64,000 bases of DNA from Owenia fusiformis (Eukaryota > Annelida > Polychaeta > Sabellida > Oweniidae). The position numbers and the translations under genes are program-made. Below are positions 13,880 through 27,340 of the stretch, piece after piece (the first letter of the stretch is position 1; each line of letters begins with the position of its first letter). Location: the NCBI GenBank assembly GCA_903813345.2, contig CAIIXF020000009.1, positions 24,526,740 to 24,590,739 of the forward strand, written 5' to 3'. The notes beneath the pieces were generated by a model. The model was not told where the DNA came from, made no database searches, and worked only from the letters and a program-made list of their open reading frames with translations.

Positions 13880-14793
13880 CACTGCGTGAAAAATGGAATT
13901 TCTAGACTAAGCACGTCTAGAAACTAAGTCTAAGCACGCCGGGTGCTTAGGCGTGACTAGTTTTGACACGTCTAGGTACGCGATGAAACCAACTCTAGAC
14001 ATCTCTAGGCACGTCTAAGCACACGCAGTGCAAAGACGTGCTTAGAGTGTGACAAAAAGTCTTGGCACGCCTTGAGTCTAATGATTGAAATCTAGAATAA
14101 AGTAATAAATGGAATCAGGTGAATGTATATTGTTATAAGCAATTATGATCAACATTCATAATTTAGACATATTTTCACTGAAATATACTAATTTCTTTTT
14201 ATCTTTTATCTATTTTATTTATTATTTTGTATAACGAACTGTTCACGTATACCATGACGTTTTACATATATGATTGAATAATAAATCACATACTGTTTAA
14301 AGCTTGTAAAATACCAAACAAGCTGTACTTATAACTAGTAAAAATATTTTTTCCCGGGCATCTATCAAGTTGTTTCATCAAACCCTGGGTATCAAGCAAG
14401 ATACTAGAATAGTATTATTATTGTGCGTCTGACCAAATGGATGAAAAAACAATGTGTTCATTACTAATTGATATAGGGCAGGGGCGAAGCCAGCTTTCAT
14501 TCAGGTTTGGGGGGGGGGTGCGATCGCCAAAAACTTTTCGGTTTTCAGTCGCGGGGTTGCGATTGTTGCATAAACAAGCCATAAAAATAAGATTTGTTTT
14601 GAATTTTACAAAATTTCTTCAAAATTGAGCTTTTTCTTTCTCATCGTTTTATGTTTATTGCACCCCCCTCCCCTTGCTTCGCCTATGGACGCAATTAGCA
14701 TATTCATTTAAGTTGCCTCTCCCGGTAGATACGTAGAGTTTCTAGACCATCCTACGTCTAGAAATTGCAAGAAATTTCACATTTGATGCAGTG
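13880..14793. mobile_element. 914-bp CACTGC...GCAGTG element with CTAAGCACG subterminal repeats
   Basis: The left end CACTGCGTGAAAAATGGAAT and the right end (reverse-complemented CACTGCATCAAATGTGAAAT) form inverted termini, continuing into TTTCTAGAC. The first 200 bp repeat CTAAGCACG and CTAGAC words in both orientations. No transposase is seen. A related right end is at about 22811-22963. The superfamily is unknown. Confidence 0.72.
14475..14695. mobile_element. Small MITE nested in the CACTGC element
   Basis: Inverted words GGGGCGAAGCC (left) and CTTGCTTCGCCTATG (right) enclose G10 and C-rich tracts. Only the outer part of the ends matches. There is no coding content. Confidence 0.5.
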
Positions 14794-16990
14794 ATCATAC
14801 TTGCGAATCATATTGAAATTAATCTCATTAAGCAAACAAGAATTAAAATACAGTGTACGTTACGCTAAAAACAAAAACTCCTTTGCACAGTTACAGAACG
14901 ATGATTCAAAATAGTTTTTTTGAAACCCTTTTTTAAAGAGTACTTTCTCCTATAGTGCAGGAAATAATTGTTTGGACGGTGGTCGATATTACATACACCC
15001 CCCCCCCCTCTCCATAAAATTAGTAACAGGATCCCTTTTTCGGCCACCTATCTAATCAAAGCCTGATTATGATTGGCGATTTAGATAAATTCATCAAATA
15101 TCACAAATAACTGAACTACTAGATCTAGCATTGCAATTGAGGAAATAATTAGATTTAAATATTGATATGCTTCGAAATGAAAACACACGATTGCCAATCT
15201 AATGGAAGGGGTACGTAATGAAGACGCGATATTGTGTTTACCGCCCATCGTCCATCGCTCGAAAAGAAAATCGCATTGTCCTGACCAATCCCTCTCACAA
15301 AAATCGCATTCACCTCAAAACTCGCTCACAAAAATTAAGGAGTATGAAGCTCTGTTTGAGCCTATTCAACACAGGCGAATGGTAATTTCATCATCATGCT
15401 CTGACAGAGTTAAAGTCATAGACATCTGAGCAACAAGCGATTTTGTTTGGTCGCTGTTATATTGTTTCGTTGATTTTTTATGCTGGTGTGTTTATATTAT
15501 TCAATAAAATTTTATATTTCAAAATGTCATTTTAAGTCATCGGATATTTTGTTGACTTATGATATAAGACTTCTGGTTTTGTTTCATCATACAAAGTTTA
15601 GATATGGACTTCGAACTTCAGATTTCATTGAAGAGAGTTAGGAATATCATGATCGGAATATGGCCTATGGTTTTATACCCTGTGACAACATGATATTAAC
15701 CTCTGGCTCTCCGAGCCCTCGAGAAATGTATCGTGTCCCTTTGGAAGGTGAAAGTCCCCCCCGGTCAAAAAGTCTAGATCTTTCAAAAGCGTGCAGCTTT
15801 TCACCATTGTGAGCACTTTTCAAATACACCATTAACCATTCCAATGATCGGGATACCATCATGTATTTCACCAGTCCATGTTATGTCGATGCACCATTGA
15901 AGACTCCTCATTTTTCCAGAAGAACTCAAGTTCCTTCATAACCCCCCCCCCCCCCCCCCCCCTATCATGAAAAATGGCATCTATTGCAGTTTTCTAAACC
16001 TGCATTCTAAAGGACGTAATCCAAGTACCCCCCTCCCCTATTCGCTCATGTTTATAATGTCCAGTGAAGATCATGGTCATGTATACACGTGTCTGGTATG
16101 TACATGTATGATTACAATTGTAGAGTTAGAAATTGAAATGTTTCCCTTTGTCAAATTATGCATCTTGTGTAAACCTGTTTGAACTAATAAAATACTAAAA
16201 ATATGATAACTTCATTCGAAATGCATGCAATTCACTCCAATTATATTAATTTTCATTATAGGATAGGGAAAGAGTTTTAATTAAAGAATAGACTGTGGTT
16301 GTGATTTGGGAGGGGGTATACTCTACAAAGGTGTTAGACCCAGCAATCTTCACAAATGGTGGCTACAACTTAAGTTCCAATTTATGAATCTCTCATTAAA
16401 ATAAACAACTACTACAAAGGTTCTTTCTGATTGCATTTTACCAATGAAATTATAATCTCTGACTAAACTAGACTTTAGATTTTAAGATATGAATTTTAGA
16501 TCTCACTGATATTTAACATTAAATGTCTAGTGTGGGATTGAGCGATAAATCTCCCGTCAAGAGAATGGAATGGCATCTCTTAGTAGTGCTCTTACTATGC
16601 TATTTGGACATTCCATTTCACTTCTGACATTGCGTGTGAGGTACAATTTGATCAAAGAAATTCCAAAATCAGAATCTAGCAAATCGCAATCTTTGCCACA
16701 ATCATTTATTCGGACATTGCACATACATCTATCGTTCCCAGGAAATTGTACATGTTATTAAAACTTCCAGTAATTCCGGAGACAAATGTATTATTTTGTT
16801 CTGTAGCGTCATTAGATGATAGCAAAAAGTGATTGATTGATTAAACAATTTATTTCCTTATTTTGTGTACCAATGTATAGGATGACATGATTTAGCATAA
16901 TTACATAATAGTTTATGGCTACCCTTGCATTCGTTCGACTTCTAATGCTGCTAATCACCCATCCCCTCTTCACAAAACGACGACCTTTTA
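14794..16990. other. Intergenic, C-tract bearing repeat debris
   Basis: C runs at about 14998-15008 and a C21 tract at 15942-15962. Frames of 60-75 codons (15202-15429 +, 15665-15871 -, 16570-16761 +) have no known domain. No RNA gene is seen. Confidence 0.55.
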
Positions 16991-17003
16991 GATGCTTTCC
17001 AAA

Positions 17004-17034
17004 TTCAGGCCCGTAGCCTGGCTACGGGCCTGAA
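17004..17034. repeat. 31-bp perfect palindrome of CAGGCCCGTAGCC
   Basis: Arms TTCAGGCCCGTAGCC and its exact complement are separated by one T. The same terminal word (CAGGCCCG) bounds the element at 27751-27898, so this looks like two element ends fused. Confidence 0.85.
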
Positions 17035-17389
17035 AATATTATATCTTGATCTATAATTTATAAACATGATTTTCTAGGTTCTAGGTTTCATGGGTCGTCA
17101 TTCCCCCCGAGGCCTCCTTGAAACATACCGATTGCAATGTTGACCCATTTCAAACATGTCTCTGTGTCAAACAAACCAGGAAAACAGATAACTAGAAATG
17201 CATTAGGCCCAGGTCTTGTTGCCCCATTTTCGTTGCCACATTCTTACAGGAAATGTATAGATATCGGAGATATATATCTACATAAAAGTACTTTTTATTT
17301 TTATTATAAAGAAGATGTTATCTGGATTGAGCATAAACTTCAACTTGAAAAACATCCGAACTCACCAACGACTTAATTAAAGTGAAGGT

Positions 17390-18040
17390 ATGGGGGGGGG
17401 GGGTAATGATTCCATCTTTTATTTTCTAGATTGGGCTCTATTTCTCTGTACCAGTAATCGGACTTTGCCCAGTAGCCGGAGGGCAAAAATATGATCAATA
17501 TAAAATGTAAAAAGTAAAAGATGTACCCCACCCGAATATGGTAACTGAGTTATTAAGGTCTAATGTTCCATAAAGAGGATAAAACGTTCATTTATTCAAA
17601 TTACGTTTTGATAGGTTTTTGAGGCGTAAACTAAAAGTAGACCTCTAATTCACCTTACTTTCAGGTCTAGACCAATAGTATGCCTCTTTTTAAAGGTTAT
17701 GTTATGGCGTAGACCTACCCTGTGTGCAGAGTCTAGTTAAACTACGAAGACGAAGCTCCCTTTTAAGAAGTTAAGTCAAACGAATGCAACGGGTAGCGTA
17801 GACCAAATCATCTCCTTAAAGTTTTCTATTGTAAGCATATAGACCAAAACTGCGCTTAAAACTTAACAATTATATATCTAGTCAAAATGACCAAATCTAA
17901 ACCTGATAAACTGAGACAATTTTAGAATGTACCTCAATGACAGGCCTATAGACCAAAAGTGCGCATTAAAAACTCTAATGATTACACAAGTGGCCATAAG
18001 TACGCCTCAAAAACTCAAAAAAATTGCAATCCCTTATTTA
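17390..18040. repeat. Degenerate TAGACCAAAAxTGCGC repeat region
   Basis: A G tract at about 17391-17402, then recurrent TAGACCAAA, TGCGCxTTAAAA and GTAGACCT words at irregular spacing to about 18000. The embedded 17715-17795 stretch is shared with 7386-7429. Probably decayed tandem or element sequence. Confidence 0.5.
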
Positions 18041-18546
18041 AGTTTCAATAAATAATGTAGCTTGATCATTTGATTTCACATGCTGTTGGATAGGATATGA
18101 AATGATTCAAAATACTAGTCCATGTCCGTGCGATTAGTATCAATTCATATAGTTTTGATTACAATCAGAATTCTCAATTTTGAGAATTCACTTTCAAGTC
18201 ACTTTTCCTTTAATCTATCTGTAATCACTAATTAACTAGATCAATACATACTCTCTGCCCACCAACAACACTGTTATGTAAGGGCGGAAATAAATCACTG
18301 TAATCTTGTAATCAGGCATTTGAAAATGACTCCTAAATTTCCTCCATGTCCATGGTAAGAGCCAAGGGTACATTGGGGGGGGGGGGGGGGGGGCTGGAAC
18401 TCTTACTAGCCAAAATTTCAATCACATGCAGGTTTCATCATTTTTTGGACACTTTCAAAGAGCTCTTTGAATCTCAGGGCCGTTAGATGGGGGACGGGGT
18501 GTCCAGATATCACTATATCTAGGATGTTGATCTGACATTATTTATG
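18041..18546. other. Intergenic with a G19 tract
   Basis: A run of 19 G at 18375-18393. Nothing else is recognised. Confidence 0.6.
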
Positions 18547-18720
18547 CCGGTGTGAAAGAAATGATGGTCCCCTGGGGATTATGGTCCCCTTTCTAAACGG
18601 CCCTTATTGGCCCTGATTGTGTATAAGATAATAAGGGAAAGGGTTGTATTTAGATCACCATATAAACCAATGGAGAGTAGGACCATAATTTGAGAGGACC
18701 TCCTACCCTTTCACACCGGG
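18547..18720. mobile_element. Small MITE with CCGGTGTGAAAG termini
   Basis: Left CCGGTGTGAAAGAAATGATGG, the right end reverse-complemented CCGGTGTGAAAGGGTAGG; GGTCC words recur inside both ends. About 174 bp, no coding content. Confidence 0.65.
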
Positions 18721-18885
18721 ATACCTTCTTGCACCCCCATCCTTAGCCTTTTCCAAGTCGGTATTTTTTACTTATCTGATCTTGAATAATAGAAATCAAG
18801 ATAGGGAAAAGATACGGCTTGGGCAAGGCTACCCCATCCACCCTATTCTAATCTTTCTGGAAGCTACTCCCCATGTGGTGCGATC

Positions 18886-19000
18886 CCATTCTGATACTCA
18901 TAGCATCTTTCTGTTTCACCTGAAACATCATCTCAGGACTGAGGAGAAATGAGATGTCATGATGTGCGATCGTGGCATAACTTATTAAGCGAGCCCGAAA
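18886..19000. repeat. Dispersed repeat shared with 41553-41670
   Basis: The two copies share CATTCTGATACTCAT, GCATCTTTCTGTTTC, CCTGAAACA and GAAATGAGATGTCATG, then a diverged GCCCG motif. A shorter fragment is at 6498-6523. Same orientation. Confidence 0.85.
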
Positions 19001-20319
19001 AATGTTAAGATTTATTTTGAATTTTACAAAAATTGATGCATCTTTCAAAATTCTTCAAAAAGGAGATTGAATATAAAAAATTGAAAGCTCATTTCTTCTA
19101 TCTAATGGTTATATTTTTATAAGCTTGTTTTTTTTTTTGGGGGGGGGGTGCCTTCGCACTCATCGCAACCCCCCCCCCCCCCCTCTGCCGTCCAGAGAGA
19201 GAGAGAGAGAGTCCAGAGATAGTTTGCAAAGCGTGCTCACGGCTTTCCATGGAAAACATCACAAGTTGCAACTAGTGTCTTTTTTCTTTTTAATTTTTTT
19301 TCTTTTTAAAAGTTGCAACTAGTCTCTACAACTCGGGCTACAACTGTCACTGACTGAAGATCACCTAGACACAGTTACATGTACATTATGTCAAGGTGAA
19401 TACAAAATATGCCCTTTTTGGAATGTTCAGGATTCACGATGGTCAGAACAAGATTGTATTTTTGATAATACAAAAAAAATGTAAGCAGGTTTCAACGGAT
19501 TTTGATACACATTTTTGCCTTGTGTCCTATTATGATTACAACCAGCAGTTTCCAAGATAAACATGATGACAACCGGGAGATAATCTTCGGGCTGACATCT
19601 CGAAGCTGTTGTTTATGACTTCAATACGGTACATCAATATTGATTTCCTCGCAAAGTATTCAAAAAACAATTCGTCTTTTGATAGGCTTTTTTCAAAAAT
19701 TTTACACTTAGCTTACGTCATTTTAATTCACTCAAACCTAAGACTCGTGCAAATTATGTATTTGTAAATTGTATATTTACATTTTCCTAAATTAAAATTA
19801 TTTGAATGATCATCTTTACAAAATAGAAGTTCAAACAATACAAATCTGAAATTGCTAGGAGGCATCATGTGCCTCCCCAAGGCCAGTAACATATCTATGC
19901 AAATAAATAAACAGTGTCGATCCACATGATAAATGGCTATAGGTCCTAAGCTTGAAAAACTATTTCTAGACTACTCCATGGTATATCTTCTGTAATCAAT
20001 GTGGTTCAGCAGTTATAAAAACAAGGACGTATTTGGATTATAAGGAATTAATATTTTGTTTTCATTTGATAATATTCATAATTGGTTCATGGGCATTCCA
20101 TGATTTGTTTAACAAATTTGAGACCTTTGTCTCTGATTGTCAAAAGTGAGACCCCCCAAATTGTTTTTTTTAAAAGTGAACACCTTCACACCCCAGACCG
20201 CATATATAATGTACATTTTGTATATTTTACAGATATCACATCCACCAGGATTCATTATAGCAAAATAATAGTTCACAAATGAATTCAGCCGTGGGAAGCA
20301 AAAGTACGGCTTCAGAGGG
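19001..20319. other. Intergenic with G, C and AG tracts
   Basis: G10 (about 19139-19148), C14 (about 19170-19183) and a GA dinucleotide run (19196-19211). A T-rich imperfect inverted pair surrounds GTTGCAACTAGT, which occurs twice (19265, 19312). No gene is seen. Confidence 0.55.
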
Positions 20320-20600
20320 AGGGGGTATGTATGTACCCGGCAAATATAAGGGCTTTAACATGGGATTTAGGGGTAGGTACCATGTACAAGTAGGGTTTTG
20401 AAGGGAGGTTGAAGGGGTATGTTACCTTCAAAAGTAGGATTTTAACGAGGGTCAAGGGGTAGGCCCCGGTGTAGACACCCTATAAATAAGTCTTTAACAG
20501 GGGTTGAGGATTGATTGAAGATATCCTGGAAAAGCTTGGCTTTAACATGGGTTAGGATGTTAGTTAAAGTAGGGGCTTAATGTGGTCTTAGTGCGGTCTT
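20320..20600. repeat. Degenerate ~65-bp tandem repeat
   Basis: GGGGTA, followed by GTACC, then AAGTAGG and TTTTAACAxGGG recur about four times with drift. No coding frame is maintained. Confidence 0.6.
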
Positions 20601-22204
20601 AGGGCGGTTAGTCACAATGTTTTCTCTAAAACTCAATTGTATTGTTGTAGCAAGGACGTCTTCGGGTCAAGAGACCAACTACGAAAGAAAGTTATCAAAA
20701 GGATTAATACAAATGCCTTTTATATGAACAAAATGTCAATTACGGGGGAGTTTCCTGCCCCTGCGATCTTATTTGTCCATTTAGAATAAGATAAACCATG
20801 TAACCAGGTCCATGTATTCCATTCTGACCGAATTTCAGATTCAATTTCAAATTAAGTTAATTATGTTTGAAATCCCGAATGTCCCCGGGGGAATCTCTCT
20901 TCGAAATTATGATGTCAGATAGATACAAAATAATATTGATATAACTGAAGATACTTAATTTGGCTCCCGTTTTAATTAGACGGATTGTCCGTCAAATTTC
21001 AGTTTGGAATTTTTGTCAAATGCACTTCAGAAATTAAACTTGTGGGGCCCCTTTTCCTTTCCACTGAGCATGTCATCAACATGTCATCAACATGTCATAC
21101 ATTATCCCAAAAGAAATACAGAAAATATCTTAGCAAATACCCGTCCTAATGACATAAACCTTTCAAGAGAATCTTTTGATAGCCCATGCATAAACATAGA
21201 CAAAAATTAAACTTCAGTCCTGATTCCGCCAAATTAAATAGCCGCCAATATTTGAAATTGAGCAAATTCGTCAAATTAAGTAGCGTAAAAATAAGTGTAT
21301 CTAAAGTATCTGTAAGGGGGGGGGGGGTTGCTCAAAACATAAAGATTACCGGGAGATACAAACCGGAGAAATGGATGAGATGATGAATATGAATTGTATG
21401 TTTTCCAGTTGAATTATGGTATTTGTTATTGGTCCTAATATGATTAGGGACCACCAATATGTATGTGACAGTTTTGAAGTTCAAAAAACGGGTAAAATTG
21501 GTTAAAGTAAATTGTATATGATAATCAGATTCAAAGATACACAACTAAAATAACGAGGAATTAAAAATAGCCTATAGACCATGTAGACTGCAATGAAAGC
21601 CAATGCTAATTTTGGGATATCCCGTCTTTGAAGAAGCAAAAACGCAATCAAACAGTTAATTAGTTATTGTGTGATCTAGATTACAGATCAAAGAAATCAA
21701 TTCCAAGATCATTATTACTATGTATTTAGTTTGTTGTATTTTTGAAAAGGGGTACAAGAAAACTATGTATTAACATATCATGGGCAGGGTGCTACTGAAT
21801 CTGATAGTTAAAGCGTATGCTAGTATGAGGGGCGACATTTAAAGTAAAGCATTGTTTTAAATCCTGGGAAAATGCACTCCCCCATTTTGCAAATATTGTG
21901 TGATGCCAATGAACCCTGAAATTTGTTTTTGTTTTCGTTAGCAATCAACAAATATGTTTATGAAAATCTTGTGAGTCCAGACATATGATTCTCATTCTGT
22001 CTCAGCTTAGTGTTGATTAAATTTTATCCCCACTCTTCCGACGTCTGTGTCTCCCTCATTTTTTACCCTATATTCAGTTTCTTTTTAAACCAAATTTACA
22101 AATATCCGTTCACATATATAAATCAGTAGTTGTTTCTGACAAGATTATGTTTATAGATCATCAAAAATTAAGGTAGCGTATTCTGTAATTCCAACTATAT
22201 GTTA
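20601..22204. other. Intergenic, no gene recognised
   Basis: A G11 run near 21317-21327, and a TTAGGGACC/GGTCCTAAT short inverted pair at 21432-21452. Small frames have no domain. Confidence 0.55.
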
Positions 22205-22472
22205 GCCCCCCCCCTCCCCTTCGCCAACGGTAATGTATTGTTTAAAATAATACTGCATCCACCTTTCACCGTTTTGAGCAGTTTTCGTGTAATTTTTGAA
22301 CAAATATCAAATGTGACCCCGCCCCTGGAATAAGTGAGCCCCCCTCGCCGATAGAGATGTCTAGTTTAAAATAATACTGTATCCCCTGGCCAATAATTCT
22401 TTCACCATTTTGAGCAGTTTTCGTGTAATTTTTGAGCAAATATCAAATGTGACCCCACCCCTGGAATAATTG
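22205..22472. repeat. Two tandem copies of a ~130-bp sequence
   Basis: Both carry TTTAAAATAATACTG, TTTTGAGCAGTTTTCGTG, TAATTTTTGA, AAATATCAAATGTGACCCC and CCCCTGGAATAA. Copy 1 is about 22205-22335, copy 2 about 22336-22472; copy 2 has a short insertion (GGCCAATAATTC). Confidence 0.88.
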
Positions 22473-22810
22473 AAAAGTAATCCCCTTAGCAAATGCTGGA
22501 TTCGGCCATGGTACACGGTACTTGTCAATGCGAAATAATGGGTGCTGATTAGTAGAAATACCCATTTAAACAGACCCTCTTAATTTATAACAAGTCAACA
22601 ATTAAGAAGCCATGTTGCGATGTACTTTTCGTGACTCAAGTCGGATATAAAGTGAAAACATACTCTTTTTGATTTGATATCCCGTATTTAGCTAAAGCAA
22701 AACACGAAATATTAACACGTGCGGTAAATTATAATTTAAATGTTTCCATATATAGCGCAAAATCTCACATGGCAATTTAATAACGACTAATTTTGTCTTG
22801 TGTCTAACCA

Positions 22811-22963
22811 CGGCGTGCTTAGAGATTTCTAGACTCTAGTCACGCTCTGTCCACGCCAGCTCTAAGCACGTCTAAGCACGCCTAGAAATCTCTAGATACA
22901 CGGAGTTCCTAGACCGACTAAGCACGTCTAGAAATTACTAGAAATTCCACATTTGATGCAGTG
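22811..22963. mobile_element. Partial copy of the CACTGC/CTAAGCACG element
   Basis: Dense CTAAGCACG, CTAGAAAT and CTAGAC words, ending CATTTGATGCAGTG, which matches the right end of 13880-14793. The left end is missing. Confidence 0.75.
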
Positions 22964-25900
22964 TTATCAACTGTAAGAGATATACACAAATCGTTCCGTA
23001 TTCCAATACTTGAAACGGATACTATTTTTTCAGTATATTTATCGGCCACAGTACCTTAGTAGGCTTTATGATTGGTCGAGCTTGGTCACGTGTAAACTTA
23101 GTGGGAACGCATCAATTTCTCATTTGGATCAGAGACATATCATCAACTTGAAGTTAAGTTGAACACTTTGGTTCAGATGTTATGGTCTGTCTTCATTTTA
23201 GAAATATCATGTTAAAATAAACTCTTCCAATCTTAAAAATGAAATATCATTTCCGGCAATACTATTTGATTTGTGATTTGATATTAAAATCAAGAACGAT
23301 ATCGGGAATGTATTGATATATTTTGATAAAAAGCGTGACGTATAATGTATAATATATATTCAATCATTACATTATCGATGCTTCTGTGTATGTCTCTTGA
23401 AAGACCAAGATGATACCAAAAACAAAACAATTTGCATTTTACTTTTACAAAGGTACAACGTCAAAGGCAATCAGATAAAAATACATTTTGCCAATAGCTA
23501 TACTAGACTCATAAGAGAATGGAATGATAAGGCTGGAGTCATGAAAGACCATCAAGAAACGAAAAGAAAAAATTAAAGGTCAGGCGATACAATTACAGTG
23601 TTAAAGTATATCAGGACCACCAACCATTCTTTGCAAAATACCAATGTTATCATATTACGAATTCACAATAAATGACCATGTTTTCTTTATTGAATAATCA
23701 TTATTTTATATTGACTGGTTGATGCTATAACAATAAGATTGTTTGATCTTACATCAATAGCACTAGTTTGAACAAGTTGCACGTTTTGATTAATGGAAAA
23801 AAACAATTGAGAAATGTGTGATTCGCTTAAATATCCCCGGGGATTGGAGGAGACTAGATTGTATAATATAAAATATCTGCGTTGAAAAATATAACGTCGA
23901 CGTTATAATTTTTCTTATTTGGTTCTGCATCAGTCGCAGTTATCAGTGTTATACATCAAAATCAAAAACGGCTTAACCCGCTGAAAAGATCATTAGAAAT
24001 AACCGTGCTACAATGCGACATGGTTTGTACCCGTTTAATACAGTATCATGTCACAAGAACCCCAGCTCCAATCCTGTAACGAGAATTATATTACTCGTTG
24101 TCTGCGAGAACACCACAACTTGTAATAGAGGCTCTTGAAATGGAAATGAATAACATAGATAAATCACAACCGGAAATTGAGACAACAATTTTGAACATTG
24201 TCCTGTGCGGATTTTGAGGTTTGAGTAGTTTACAAAATGAGGATATGAACTCAGTCTCGTACATAAAAGCCCATTCTGAGTTTAGTGTGACATTATAAAC
24301 ACAGAGGCTACATTATATCCTTTTATTCGCTTCCTGCAGCCATTTCCTCTCATCCTATGTTATCTTCGTGATATACTAGATATAGTATTATCATTGCTAT
24401 TAGCATGTAACCCATGTGTTTTCTTTTATATCTTTTTTAATTTATAGAACACCTATGAAATAAAATAAATAGTTAGAATACGATACATGCCCCAGGGCAC
24501 ACTTCACATTGCCATGTATGTAATATGTATACGATAAATCAAATGGTTCCATATTAATGAATTATTTCTATTATGTCCTTGGCCATTCCCTACTACTACG
24601 TCAATACAGTCCGATTGAAATCACGTGATATTTATTCATGGGCAGTTCTACTCTGGCGGGGAAGCTGAGATTAATGAGACCTTCTAAGAATCCCCTTCAG
24701 ACAAGACACGCGATTAAACACCGACATCAATCGCTATATTTCAAATTGAAGCCTATTCCGAGGCTTTAAGAAAATCATTAAAGAAGATTGCTGAAACTAT
24801 GGAAGAATAACAATGGACTAAATTTTTATATTGTCATGGTAAACGTAACGATTGGGTTTGTATCTTTCATTGACGTCCGGGGAATTGAAATTGATGATCC
24901 AATCGCGTTAATTTAATAACGCCCAAATACACGATTTCTTAGACAGTTTACAACTCGAGGCAATCTTGAAAACTGGACTAAACAGGTCCAAATCGAACCA
25001 ACTTCAACATTTTGTGTTTTGCAATGATTTATCCAAAATGCAAACTGTGTTTGGTTAAAGCCATTCAATAGGAAGTTTAGTCCATCATAGAGTAAAAGAC
25101 CCATAATGAACTCATATGCCAACAGGCGTACTAAAGACTCGTACTAACCTTTATTTGATCGTTTGTATCTAAAAATTACAGTTATTTTCTTTCATAGCTA
25201 CTTTTGCTCACAAAGTATTTTTTATCCAAACTATTTCTCGATATCTCTCCTGTTTCGATAGAAAACAAAGGGGTCTCGACGTCTCTCGTGAGATTTACTT
25301 TAAAAAATTCAAAATTCCCGATAGAAAAAACAGTTTGTTTTCACTGGAAATAAGTTCTCGAGATAATATATTGCAGAATATTCCCTGACTGAAGGCTGAA
25401 TATGTGTCGAATGTGACTTAACTGAGGGTTATTTAAATACAGGTATGAGCTGCCTGTAGCTTAGGATTATGCAGTGATCAGCAGCGTAATTCATAAACAA
25501 ACTAAGGGCAATGCGAGAACCGTGTAGTATACTCCAGATTAGCACTAAGCTAATCCTCTTAATGAACAAATAAGATACGACGTATAGGATAATAAATATA
25601 TAAATAACTATGTACTCTATATGGAACATAGTCAAATACTGCAAACCACTTCCAGGCGGATTAGCATCAATGGAAGCCTACTCAGATTCTTGGATATCGA
25701 AACAATATAAATAAATCAGAATATCGAGTTTGTGAGCGATCAGTTACTTTATGGAATGTAAACCTACCTGTCCTGTTAAAGCAGTCTGAGTCGGATTGGT
25801 TGTCAGGTAGACGTTTGGAGGCAATAGACAGCCGTTGAGATGTAAGACATCCAGAATTAAATGAAACTGAAATAAAATACCTTTGAGATTAGTAAACGAC

Positions 25901-27255
25901 TGGTGCGCAGATAGCAAATCATAAACATAACACAGACAGGCATACTTTTATGCTGGACTACAAAGAACGGATTTAAAACGATGTTAGTAGTACGCAAACT
26001 GTGGGTTTTAACACGAAATATATAAAATCAATTTGCCAGCAATCTCAAATCTAAAAAGTTACTCCAATTTACTTTTGTACAGTATGCGAGACACCAATTC
26101 CACCAGGAGAATTTAATTCAGTGAATCGAAGGAGATAGGAAAATTTAATTCAGTGAATCGAAGGAGAAAGAAGGGAGCATTAATGCACATTGTGTCGACC
26201 CGTTGTACTCGTTTCATATCAAATTCCTAGAGGGACATGTATATGAATAGAGAAACGTCTCACCTGGAATACACACTTAACATCGGACCATTTCGTAAAA
26301 CAACGTGGACGATTTGAATGTGGTCATACCAGAGCTTGGATTTTTTAACAGCTCAATAGGATACGTTGTATGTACAAAAATCATCTCATACATTATAACT
26401 ATATGGTGGGTGGGAAAAAGCTTTATTACTAAATCGTTGTATTTTGATATCTTTATACAGAAGTGAAATATAATATCCCGAGACTGAACATTAGAATCAC
26501 AGATATAATTGCAGTGACATTTTAGTTTCTATATAATATGTTATATTCACAACAATTTTATATTACGATTGGGATTAAAATGAATCGCACGACTTTAGCA
26601 TTTCCGAGTTTTGTTTTTGCAGGTTTTGTATCGTAGAAACATTGGCACGTAAAAGTGTTATTCGAACCTTGTTTTATCAGGCAAAATTCTGACACCTAGT
26701 CTATCATTAGCTAATTTCAATTTATGAAAAAACAACAGCGTTACTGCTGTAGCTGATTCGAGAACTTGTGTTCTAAACTTATTAGTGGCTTTCAGAATAT
26801 TCTGCCAAGAGACGTCATTATTATTTAACATTCCATAACCATTTACCATGAACGCTTAATTAACAAGACTTCCGGTTCTGTGAAGAAAGAAGGAACGTTC
26901 GTAACTATAACGTTACTGCAACAAAAATGGAATAAAAACATAATATACTTCACCTGGAGGAATTTTGGAAAATCTACAAAGTGTTAACCAAGTAAATTGC
27001 ATGAGAAAAGGTATTTACCTGAAAAGCAATGGACCAAAATGCACATTTCACACGAGAAACATACTTTAAAGAGATTCACAGATAGATAAGTTGGTGCTTT
27101 GTATTGTAACCAAAGCAGGCCATTTATATTGGCAATGGGAGCACATTATACCTTAGTGTAAATACTTCTCCATACTTGAAGTCGGAGTGGCTCCGAGGGA
27201 ATTTATAATTAAAGCATTGATTTGTATCACAAGCTCCAAACCTGGGAATATAATC
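22964..27255. other. Upstream flank of PRKG1, no other gene recognised
   Basis: A palindrome around AACGTCGACGTT at about 23889-23915. A duplicated AATTTAATTCAGTGAATCGAAGGAGA at about 26111 and 26144. No first exon or promoter can be defined; I cannot place the transcription start by reading. Confidence 0.55.
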
Positions 27256-27333
27256 GAATAAAAACGGAACCAAAGTAAGTGTGATTGTCTCATTGAATAA
27301 AAACGGAACCAATCTAAGTGTGATTGTCTCCTT
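27256..27333. repeat. 39-bp tandem duplication just upstream of the PRKG1 start
   Basis: Two copies beginning GAATAAAAACGGAACCAA (27256 and 27295), differing at about four bases and ending 7 bp before the ATG at 27341. The unit is a multiple of three, so it keeps open an upstream in-frame reading frame that is probably not translated as part of the kinase. Confidence 0.9.
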
Positions 27334-27340
27334 ATACATA

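Noticed and set aside
27281-27340. In-frame extension upstream of the chosen PRKG1 start
   Set aside because: Falls in the 39-bp duplication and adds residues not found in the family.
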